Source: an uncultured Porphyromonadaceae bacterium
GTDB lineage: Bacteria; Bacteroidota; Bacteroidia; Bacteroidales; Muribaculaceae
Assembly: GCA_947177365.1 (NCBI GenBank)
Contig: CAMWUD010000002.1
Location: 1-37,752, forward strand
DNA: 37,752 bases
Direction: 5' to 3'
This document shows positions 18,187 to 25,970 of the stretch, one piece after another. The position numbers and the translations under genes are program-made. Within the stretch, counting starts at the first letter, position 1; every line of letters begins with the position of its first letter. A model generated the notes under the pieces. The model saw only the letters and a program-made list of their open reading frames with translations, did not search any database and was not told where the DNA came from.

Positions 18187-18509
18187 AAAAAAGCGTGAGT
18201 GTCTGTACTTGTTGCTCGTCCCACTATCGGAGGCTTCTCGCATTGCCTATTGGAGTTGGACGGCAACGCAGAAGCCCACGCTTGAATATGTGACATTTGT
18301 ATTCAGCCATGGCTCCTCTCGGAGTACAATGCTGAATACGCATATATACATATCCACGGGCATCTACCGTTGCTTCATCCCTGACTCCAATGTGAATTTT
18401 GCGAGAATTCCCGATAGTCAAGAATCAAACGTCGAGTAAACGCTTACATTATGTAGTTGCATCCCACCTCTCTAAACCCCAGACCGGGGCTTCTGCTGTG
18501 CGGTCTGCA
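18187..18509 (-). ncRNA. Candidate structured RNA (independent ncRNA or leader of the 18133->6903 operon)
   Basis: Minus-strand -7 box TAACTTTG (18514-18521); hairpin arms 18232-18247/18262-18276 inside stem 18191-18197/18277-18283; hairpin 18299-18307/18331-18339; oligo-U end at 18187-18192; no convincing ORF. Confidence 0.6.
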
Positions 18510-18552
18510 TTTGCAAAGTTAAAAATATTTTTTCAAATAACAATACTATGTG

Positions 18553-19093
18553 TTAAGAAACATATCCGAACTGTCTGATTTCTTCGATTCCGTCATGATT
18601 ATGGAAGAATCCGCACACGAGGGTGAGGTATTCGGGCAGAAAGCCGTTGCTGCCCCATAGCAGTTCGATGCCGAAGAGTTCGGATGTGGTGCGTCCGATG
18701 TCGAAACCGTATGATTCAAGCGAGGGTCTGACCAGATCGGGATGCCGGCAGGGCTGGTTTTCAAGCCGTGAACAAGTGCCTTCAGGGCAATACAGGCAGC
18801 TCCCGGCATATGCGAAAGCCTTGCCGCCGTATGTCTTTCCCATGTCGCGCAGTTTCTTTTCAATGCGCAGACGTTCCGGACGAAAGAATCTGTCAACCTC
18901 GGAGAATGGTATTTCTTTGCCGTCGGGCGTGATTCTGGTTGCAAGCAAAAGCACACGGCTGTACTGGCGGAGTTCCGCCATAGTGTCGTGCGTAAACGGC
19001 GGACAGACCCAGACCTTGCCATAATTCCGGCTCTATATATTCATCAGTGGAGATTTCGGCTGTGAAATCCTGTACCTGATATGTGAATGTCAT
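18553..19093 (-). pseudogene. DUF2284-type predicted metal-binding protein, apparently frameshifted
   Basis: 5' part MTFTYQVQDFTAEISTDEYIEPE in one frame; remainder (RNYGKVWVCPPFTHDTMAELRQYSRVLLLATRI...GSCLYCPEGTCSRLENQPCRHPDLVRPSLESYGFDI) in another, with an in-frame TAG just before RNYGKVW. Confidence 0.65.
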
Positions 19094-19842
19094 TTTTCCT
19101 TCTGCCATAACATTTCTTCTAAACTGATATTCGGCGATGAGAATAGCCGTTGAATATGTCCGCTCTGTATCATTTCACTTACCGTGAGGTTGTAAAGTGT
19201 GCCGTTGTCAACCAGAGCTATACAGTCGCACTTCCGGAGCGCCACATCCAGCTCATGGGTTGAGAACAGCACGCATTTGCCTTTGTCGTGCGCCAGAGAG
19301 TGAAGAAGCGATACGAGTTCGTATCGGTTGGGCAAATCAAGGAAAGAGGTGGGTTCGTCAAGAAGTATGGCCGGTGTGTCCTGGGCCAGAGCACGTGCAA
19401 TCATTATACGCTGACATTCTCCGTCGCTCATGGTGTCCATCGTCCGCCGGGCATAGTTCTCCATCCCCACGGCGCTGATGGCATCCATTACTATTTGTCG
19501 GTCGCTTTCCTGCATCCGGCCGATCCAGTTGGTATAAGGCGCGCGACCGATGGCCACGACATCCTCGCACCGCAGATTGGGAATCCGTGTGCGCTCGGTG
19601 GTGACGAATGCAATCGACCTGGCGAGTCCGCCCGGTGAGAGCGAACGTATGTCTTTGCCGTCAAGTATGATTTCGCCCGAATATCGCCGGTTTAGTCCGG
19701 CGAGTGCTCTCAGAAGGGTGGATTTGCCGGAACCGTTACGCCCGATAAGGGCGGTCAGTTGCCCTTTGCCGAAAGAAGTGTTCACGTCCCGGAGCAGGGT
19801 GCGGGGACCGTAGCCTATTGAGAAGTCCTTCAGTTGTATCAT
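19090..19842 (-). CDS. ABC transporter ATP-binding protein (cobalamin/Fe-siderophore type, BtuD/FepC-like)
   Basis: MIQLKDFSIGYG...LTALIGRNGSGKSTLLRALAG (Walker A), MSDGECQRIMIARALAQDTPAILLDEPTSFLD (signature/Walker B); ATGA overlap with the upstream permease stop. Confidence 0.93.
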   Translation of the reverse strand: MIQLKDFSIGYGPRTLLRDVNTSFGKGQLTALIGRNGSGKSTLLRALAGLNRRYSGEIILDGKDIRSLSPGGLARSIAFVTTERTRIPNLRCEDVVAIGRAPYTNWIGRMQESDRQIVMDAISAVGMENYARRTMDTMSDGECQRIMIARALAQDTPAILLDEPTSFLDLPNRYELVSLLHSLAHDKGKCVLFSTHELDVALRKCDCIALVDNGTLYNLTVSEMIQSGHIQRLFSSPNISLEEMLWQKEK

Positions 19843-20840
19843 GCGGTAACGGATTTGTTGCGTAGCACCACCCAGACTACCACCGGGATACCGAGCAGTG
19901 CGGTGATTGCATTGACTGGCAAAGTGAATAGCTTGGAGACGAGATCGCAAAGCAGCAGCACGCAGGCTCCGGTAAGAACTGTTCCGGGTACGAGTATGCG
20001 ATGGTCGCTGTTGTCGAACAGCATCCGGGTGACGTGCGGCATGGCGAGTCCTATAAAGCCGATGGGGCCGCAGAATGCCGTTACTGTTCCTGCAAGCAAA
20101 GTCGTCGACAGAAACAAAAGGCTGCGGGAGCGCCGGATGTCCAGACCCATGGTCACGGCATATTCCTCACCGAAAAGGAGCAGGTTGAGCGCTTTGATGG
20201 TGATGACTGCCAGCGCCAGCCCTGCCGCTACGGCCGGGATAAGGATGTAGAGCTGGGCTACGGTCACATCGCCCAGCGACCCCATTGTCCAGATTACAAA
20301 TGCCTTGAGCGACTCTTCTTTGCTGAGATACTGAAGAATCTGCACTATCGCGCCGACTCCCGACGAGAACATCATGCCGAGAATGAGTATGACCATAATG
20401 TCTTTGATCCGGTGCCCGACAGCAGCTATGACTATTAGTACTGCGGCAGCGCCAATCCATGCGGCTCCGGCAATGCCGAGCGATGTGAAGGATGCCGACA
20501 TCCCGAAAAGCGGCGCGCCGAGAATAAACAGAGCCACACCGAGACTCGCGCCGGAGCTTATGCCGAGGACATAGGGTCCGGCGAGCGGATTGCGGAAGAG
20601 TGTCTGCATCTGGAGGCCGCTCACCGACAGTGCGGCTCCTGCAAGCAGAGCCACAACCGCCTTTATGAGCCGGATGTTGAGTATGATTTTTGCCGTTGTC
20701 CGGGGACAGTCGCCGCCGGTGAGTGCCGCCCACACATCGCGCAACGGCACAGCGACAGACCCCACCGACAGATCCAGCATAAACAGGAACAGAGTGAGTG
20801 CAGTCAGCACTGTGAAGAGAATCGAGGCTCTGGTACGCAT
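19839..20840 (-). CDS. FecCD/BtuC-family ABC permease
   Basis: RLIKAVVALLAGAALSVSGLQMQTLFRNPLAGPYVLGISSGASLGVALF; FCGPIGFIGLAMPHVTRMLF. Confidence 0.95.
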   Translation of the reverse strand: MRTRASILFTVLTALTLFLFMLDLSVGSVAVPLRDVWAALTGGDCPRTTAKIILNIRLIKAVVALLAGAALSVSGLQMQTLFRNPLAGPYVLGISSGASLGVALFILGAPLFGMSASFTSLGIAGAAWIGAAAVLIVIAAVGHRIKDIMVILILGMMFSSGVGAIVQILQYLSKEESLKAFVIWTMGSLGDVTVAQLYILIPAVAAGLALAVITIKALNLLLFGEEYAVTMGLDIRRSRSLLFLSTTLLAGTVTAFCGPIGFIGLAMPHVTRMLFDNSDHRILVPGTVLTGACVLLLCDLVSKLFTLPVNAITALLGIPVVVWVVLRNKSVTA

Positions 20841-22013
20841 TTATTTCAGTTGCTTATAGTACACGAAATCTTCTTCGACGAGTTCGGGATGGAAGATTTT
20901 GACGAGGTCGCGCAGCAGAATATCGGGATGCACCACAGCCGATTCATAATAGTCGTTGCCTCCGGCGGCATTTGTCCTGAGGGTGTTGTTCCAGACATTG
21001 CCGCTGCGGAAGCAGCGGGTGTCGGCGAACTTCGGACATGATGCCTTGAGTTCGTCAAGCGAGCCGGCGTTGCCTACGTTGAGCCACATGTCCGCTTCGG
21101 ATGTGAGGCGATATGCCTCTTCAAGGTCTATGGGCATTGATGTATTGCCGGTGTTCCTGTCATATATGTACTTGCCTCCGGCATCCTTGACAAGACGCGC
21201 TACATAATTCCGGGTCGAGGGCATGAACCAGGAGTCGCCATAAGGAGTGTTGAGCATCACGGCCGGAGCATCGGCTTTGCTGTCGGCCACTTTCTTTTTC
21301 AGCTCGTTGTACCTGGCCGGTATGCCGGCGAAAACCTCTTCGCCGTCGGCACGTCGGCCGACAAGCTCTGAAAGAGCGACTATCCATTCGGCTTTTCCAA
21401 GCGGCGATTCCTCGAGATAGTCGCCTACGTACATGAAGGGTATTCCCAGCTCTTTGAGTTTTCCTTCCATCGAACTTGCTCCGTTTACTCCGTACAGAAG
21501 CACAATGTCCGGGTCGAGTGAGAGGAGCAGTTCGTAGTTGATGTTGCCTTCGTAGCCTATGTCGCCTATGCTGTCGCGCTTTGCTACGATGACAGGATTG
21601 GAAATATAGTCGATGCCGGAGACACCGACCACGCGTCCGGCCTCGCCGATGGCATCAAGCATGGCGATATGCGTGGACGACATAGTCACGATACGGGAGG
21701 CGTCGCCTTCAATAATCTGACCGGTGAAACCTTCGGGAGCCGCCTCGCCGCCTCTGGCTATGAAGAGCTGAGTGCTTATACTGTCGGCGCCCTGCCACGG
21801 ATTTGTTATTGTAATGACGGAACTTTCGTATCCGTCGGCCCCCTTGATGTCGAAGCCGGAGGCATATTCGGGGGGATAGAGCTGTTTGCTGAAATCGCCT
21901 GACGGGGCTGTGCTCCTGCCATTGCAGGCCGCCAGCAGGGCGGTCAGCAGACACAGGCTCAGGAGGGATTTGCACTTTTGCATATTCAGATGAATTTTGG
22001 GTTGTTTCTTCAT
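20841..22013 (-). CDS. Periplasmic/lipoprotein metal-chelate substrate-binding protein (BtuF/FepB-like)
   Basis: Lipobox LLTALLAAC; IVTMSSTHIAMLDAIGEAGRVVGVSG...ELLLSLDPDIVLLYG; start overlaps the upstream stop (ATGA at 22010-22013). Confidence 0.88.
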   Translation of the reverse strand: MKKQPKIHLNMQKCKSLLSLCLLTALLAACNGRSTAPSGDFSKQLYPPEYASGFDIKGADGYESSVITITNPWQGADSISTQLFIARGGEAAPEGFTGQIIEGDASRIVTMSSTHIAMLDAIGEAGRVVGVSGIDYISNPVIVAKRDSIGDIGYEGNINYELLLSLDPDIVLLYGVNGASSMEGKLKELGIPFMYVGDYLEESPLGKAEWIVALSELVGRRADGEEVFAGIPARYNELKKKVADSKADAPAVMLNTPYGDSWFMPSTRNYVARLVKDAGGKYIYDRNTGNTSMPIDLEEAYRLTSEADMWLNVGNAGSLDELKASCPKFADTRCFRSGNVWNNTLRTNAAGGNDYYESAVVHPDILLRDLVKIFHPELVEEDFVYYKQLK

Positions 22014-23575
22014 AGCCCGAAGCATTCGGTCACGGCCTTGCGTATCTTTTCTGCTTCTGGCGACTGGCTGCGGAGTATGTCCAGTATAGTGGTGATGTAC
22101 TGTTCTTTGCCGTTGAGTCCGCAAAGACCGGCTACATTGCTGCCCGGAATCATCGACTTCTGGTTGTAGACCCGCAGCACGCTACGGTAGTCGTTGTCGT
22201 TGAGATACCTGCGGAATTCCTTGCAGAAACTCTCGTAGAGTCCGCGCGGGTTGATTTCGTGTTTCAGGGCGTCCATATGGGCTTCCAGCTGTCCGATGTT
22301 GGCGAAGCGTCCGTCGATACGGTATTCGACAGTCTGTTTCACCCGATGGCGTGTGTGCTGGAGCGCCTGGCGGTGAAGGTCGGTACGGAACTGCTGCATT
22401 ATGCTGTGTCGCACTTTGCCGAATACTTTGTCGGGATTGCGGTGGCAATAGCTGGCCACGGCTCTTACAATATCCTCGAGCATCAGTATGTTCTCTATTT
22501 CCGCCACATCGGGAACCATCACCCGCTTGCGGCGCAGGTAGGCTACCTCGCGCTCGTCGCGACGGTCGCGGTCGACTATGCCCACTGCATCGTTGTGGTG
22601 CATGGCGTTAAGGTCGTTGAATGTGCGTGTGGCTTCTATCACCTTGTTGCAGCTGCCCAGCGATTTCACGCTGTACTCTTTGAATATAAGCGGATAAAGC
22701 TTCGAGTCGATGCTGTGAACGCCATCGCCTTCGATAAACATCACCGGCTTGCGGGCTCCGATCAGGGCACGGTACATGTCGTCGGTGAGCGGAGAGTCGG
22801 GCGGCAGCAGCAGGTAGTCCCATTTCTGGGATGCGGCATCGAAGTCTCTTACCCATATCACCTGTGCTCCGGCGCGGGTGGAGGTGAATTCCAGATCGTG
22901 CGTGGTGTAGGCGAAGCGGCAGTCGGGGCGGAGAAGCTCTAGACGGTTCCACAGAGTCTGCATCATTGACGGGTGCAGGAATATCTCCGGAGAGTCTACG
23001 AAGATTATGCTACCTTTCGGCGCATAGAGGATAGCTCCGGCATAAAACAGCACAGCGCGCTCGCCGTCGCTGAGCCGCAGGGCGGAGTACGCGCTCTGGT
23101 CGAGTCCGCGTGCGAACAGCACCTTGCCGCTTTCAATCAGCACACGGCTGCCCGGAAACACCTCCTGCCACAGCGATATCACACTGTCGAGCCGGGTGGG
23201 GCGCAGACTGATTGCGCCATTTTTGCCGCCGGCCACCATGGCGAGCTTATAGCCAATGAGATTGAGCATCTCATCGTGCATAAGCATGGCGAGTATGCGT
23301 TCGAACTGGCTGCTGTCATCGCCGGAATTCTGCGGCATGCCCGCCTGTTCGTAGAGCGTGTCCACGGAGTTGGCCGTGATGTTGCGCCTCCGTCCGTACA
23401 GAGCCTCGAGAGCGGAGATGCGGAACGCCTTCTCTCCGAGGTCTTCGATAAGGCGGTTGGCAAAGCGTGATTTACCGGCGCCGTTGGCTCCGATAATCAC
23501 TATATCCCGGGTGTCGGAGCCGATGCTTTCGCGGCTGCCGTCGATGCGTTGCGGAAGAGAGAGAAGGCTGTTCAT
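22010..23575 (-). CDS. AAA ATPase with C-terminal DUF4435-like (TOPRIM-like) region
   Basis: Walker A VIIGANGAGKSRF; LSDGERAVLFYAGAILYAPKGSIIFVDSPEIFLHPS (signature/Walker B); C-terminal VMFIEGDGVHSIDSKLYPLIF...AVGIVDRDRRDE. Confidence 0.8.
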   Translation of the reverse strand: MNSLLSLPQRIDGSRESIGSDTRDIVIIGANGAGKSRFANRLIEDLGEKAFRISALEALYGRRRNITANSVDTLYEQAGMPQNSGDDSSQFERILAMLMHDEMLNLIGYKLAMVAGGKNGAISLRPTRLDSVISLWQEVFPGSRVLIESGKVLFARGLDQSAYSALRLSDGERAVLFYAGAILYAPKGSIIFVDSPEIFLHPSMMQTLWNRLELLRPDCRFAYTTHDLEFTSTRAGAQVIWVRDFDAASQKWDYLLLPPDSPLTDDMYRALIGARKPVMFIEGDGVHSIDSKLYPLIFKEYSVKSLGSCNKVIEATRTFNDLNAMHHNDAVGIVDRDRRDEREVAYLRRKRVMVPDVAEIENILMLEDIVRAVASYCHRNPDKVFGKVRHSIMQQFRTDLHRQALQHTRHRVKQTVEYRIDGRFANIGQLEAHMDALKHEINPRGLYESFCKEFRRYLNDNDYRSVLRVYNQKSMIPGSNVAGLCGLNGKEQYITTILDILRSQSPEAEKIRKAVTECFGL

Positions 23576-23576
23576 A

Positions 23577-24020
23577 TCAGTATGGAGTGAAGGTGAGGTT
23601 GTCGAGCGGGCCGGTTCCGGAGGTGGTGTATATCTCCATGTCGGGATAAGTGCCGGTGATGCTGTCGTACTGGTCCCACCAGCTGAATGTCCATATGGAG
23701 TTCATCGCGTAGTCGTAGTAGCTCAGGTAGAGCAGACCGCGGTTGTAGTCTACCGAGTATGTGCCGGCATAGGCCTCCATGCCCGGGATGATATATCCGT
23801 ATGAATCGCAGGGCGAAATCTGGAATTCGCCGTTGTTGTAGAAGTCGGCTACCCACAAGGCGTTGTACGACCCGGGGTAGGCGTAAGCGGCGAAACTGCG
23901 TCCGGCAAACCACGACGGGGTGTATGGGTTGTAGGGTTCGTCCTGGCAGCTTTGCATGGTCAGCGACATCACGGCGAATACCGCAGCGGCCCAGAAAGAA
24001 TTGATATCAGACTTTTTCAT
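23577..24020 (-). CDS. Hypothetical lipoprotein
   Basis: 147 aa, lipobox-like VMSLTMQSC, Tyr/Trp-rich small secreted protein; 1 nt upstream of the AAA/DUF4435 start. Confidence 0.65.
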   Translation of the reverse strand: MKKSDINSFWAAAVFAVMSLTMQSCQDEPYNPYTPSWFAGRSFAAYAYPGSYNALWVADFYNNGEFQISPCDSYGYIIPGMEAYAGTYSVDYNRGLLYLSYYDYAMNSIWTFSWWDQYDSITGTYPDMEIYTTSGTGPLDNLTFTPY

Positions 24021-24025
24021 AGTGG

Positions 24026-24033
24026 CAAATGTA
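24026..24033 (-). promoter_or_regulatory. Bacteroidota -7 promoter element TACATTTG for the 24020->18553 operon
   Basis: TAnnTTTG match on the minus strand immediately upstream of the ATG at 24020. Confidence 0.5.
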
Positions 24034-24095
24034 GTGAATAATTGTTATGAAAACAAATAAAGCGGAGCATTTGTGCATTTGCAGTGGATGATTTG

Positions 24096-24536
24096 TCAGA
24101 TATCATCGTCTTCATCATCGAAATCAAAGTCAAAGTCCCAGCCATCGGAGATGTCGGAAGTGAACTTGCTGAGTTCGCGTCCTTCGCGTTTGGTGGGGCG
24201 TCCGAGGCCTTTGCGGCGGTCGATGAAACCGGAAATTTTAACCACCTCAAGCAGGTCGAGCTGGCTTTGTGGAGTGATGTTCTCCATGTATTCGGGCACG
24301 AGCTTGGCGCCGAGGCGGTTTTCAGTCACGGCCAGCACGCGGAATGAGTATGTCACCGGTGGCTTGCGCACATTTACCACGTCGCCCGCCTTAATGGTTC
24401 GCGATGGTTTGATGGGCGTCGAATTGTCGACACCCACACTTACACGGCCTTTTTTGCAGGCCTCGGTGGCTATGGTGCGGGTCTTGAACACGCGCACGGC
24501 CCAGAGCCATTTGTCGATTCTTACTTCTGATGCCAT
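24096..24536 (-). CDS. hslR: S4-domain RNA-binding protein, Hsp15-like
   Basis: MASEVRIDKWLWAVRVFKTRTIATEACKKGRVSVG...AGDVVNVRKPPVTYSFRVLA; acidic C-terminal tail DFDFDDEDDDI. Confidence 0.85.
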   Translation of the reverse strand: MASEVRIDKWLWAVRVFKTRTIATEACKKGRVSVGVDNSTPIKPSRTIKAGDVVNVRKPPVTYSFRVLAVTENRLGAKLVPEYMENITPQSQLDLLEVVKISGFIDRRKGLGRPTKREGRELSKFTSDISDGWDFDFDFDDEDDDI

Positions 24537-24543
24537 GGCGAGA

Positions 24544-25107
24544 TTATTTGTTGTTGTATGCGCACATGGCGTTGCCAATGCCTGCAAGGGCGAATTCCTT
24601 TAGGGCGTCGATGGCGTGGCCGATACGCACCGGCAGCTGCTGGCGCTGGTCGAGAGTGAAGTTGCCCAGCACATAGTCTATCTGACAGCCGCGGGCGAAA
24701 TCGTTGCCGATGCCGAAGCGTAGACGGGGGTATGCCTGGGTGCCAAGCATCTGGGCTATATTTTTGAGACCGTTGTGGCCGGCATCGCTGCCCGAAGGCT
24801 TTATGCGTATGGCTCCGAAGGGCAGGGCGATGTCGTCGACCAGCACAAGGATGTGGTCGTTGTCGATGCCTTCCTTTTCTTTCCAATAGCGCACGGCGTT
24901 GCCGCTGAGATTCATGTATGTCGAGGGCTTGAGCAATACGAGCTGTTTGTTTTTCAGACGCATACGCGCAATGTCGCCATATCGTTCGGTGCTAAAAGAA
25001 ATATTGGATGCCTCGGCTAAGGCATCCAATATCATAAACCCGATGTTATGGCGGGTGTTGCGGTATTCGTCACCGATATTGCCCAGCCCCACAATCAGAT
25101 ATTTCAT
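24544..25107 (-). CDS. pth: Peptidyl-tRNA hydrolase
   Basis: [32 protein letters not shown]...[13 protein letters not shown]...[31 protein letters not shown]. Confidence 0.97.
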   Translation of the reverse strand: MKYLIVGLGNIGDEYRNTRHNIGFMILDALAEASNISFSTERYGDIARMRLKNKQLVLLKPSTYMNLSGNAVRYWKEKEGIDNDHILVLVDDIALPFGAIRIKPSGSDAGHNGLKNIAQMLGTQAYPRLRFGIGNDFARGCQIDYVLGNFTLDQRQQLPVRIGHAIDALKEFALAGIGNAMCAYNNK

Positions 25108-25135
25108 AACAGTGGAGTCCGGATAAGATAAGTGA

Positions 25136-25795
25136 TTACTTGCCTGCTGCTGCGGCAGCAGCTGCGGCGCCACGGGCGGCACGGGTGAGCTGAACGGCGC
25201 AGACAACAGCGTTCTTGGCGTTGACGAGTTCGAGTTTGTCGAAGCTGAGTTCGCCTACCTGAAGAGTCTTGCCGAGGCCGAGGTTGTCAACGTTGATTAC
25301 GAGACGTTCGGGTACATCGGTGTAGACAGCTCTTACTTTGAGCTTCTTCATCGAGAGGGCGAGCTTACCACCGGCTTTCACACCTTCGGCGTGGCCTTCG
25401 AGCTTCACAGGCACTTCGATCACAACGGGCTTCTGGTCGTTTACTTCGAGGAAGTCGAGGTGAAGGATGGTGTCTTTTACGGGGTGGAACTGGATGTCCT
25501 TGAGCACTGCCATACGCTTCTGACCGTTGAAGTCGAGTTCTACGGCGAAGATTTCGGGAGTGTAGATGAGTTTGCGAACGGCTTCGTTGCTTACTACGAG
25601 GTCGGTGGTTATCAGACCTTTGCCGTTGCCGATTTCAACGAGCTTTTCGCCGGCTTTGAGTTCGCCTTTGAAAGGTAGGTCGATTACTTCGCCGCCGTTG
25701 AGCACTACGGGGATTTTACCATCTTTGCGGAGAGCCTTGGTGGCCTTCTTGCCGAGATCGGTACGGGGCTCGGCTGCGAGCTGGAAAGTTTTCAT
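25136..25795 (-). CDS. rplY: 50S ribosomal protein L25/general stress protein Ctc
   Basis: [35 protein letters not shown]...; two-domain L25/TL5 organisation; Ala-rich C-terminus. Confidence 0.95.
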   Translation of the reverse strand: MKTFQLAAEPRTDLGKKATKALRKDGKIPVVLNGGEVIDLPFKGELKAGEKLVEIGNGKGLITTDLVVSNEAVRKLIYTPEIFAVELDFNGQKRMAVLKDIQFHPVKDTILHLDFLEVNDQKPVVIEVPVKLEGHAEGVKAGGKLALSMKKLKVRAVYTDVPERLVINVDNLGLGKTLQVGELSFDKLELVNAKNAVVCAVQLTRAARGAAAAAAAAGK

Positions 25796-25880
25796 TGCTT
25801 TTTCCTGGTTTTTAATGTGTTACTCAAAATTAAGTTTGCTCTTAATTTCCCATCACACGCGGGATTTTTCTAAGCGACTG

Positions 25881-25888
25881 CAAAGTTA
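25881..25888 (-). promoter_or_regulatory. -7 promoter element TAACTTTG upstream of rplY-pth-hslR
   Basis: TAnnTTTG consensus on the minus strand about 86 nt upstream of the rplY ATG. Confidence 0.5.
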
Positions 25889-25937
25889 ACGTTTTTTTTT
25901 CACTCTGCCAAATTTTTCTCCAGCGGAGCAGCATTAG

Positions 25938-25970
25938 TCATTAATCATTAATCATTAATCATTAATCATT
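25938..25970. repeat. Heptanucleotide tandem repeat (TCATTAA)x4.7
   Basis: Four exact TCATTAA copies plus a partial copy, overlapping the stop codon of the GH36 gene. Confidence 0.95.

Noticed and set aside
18224-18421. 65-aa minus-strand ORF in the structured intergenic region
   Set aside because: No RBS or family resemblance; the region is better explained by the RNA secondary structure.
22259-22942. 227-aa plus-strand ORF
   Set aside because: Antisense to the AAA/DUF4435 gene with Walker motifs; not supported.
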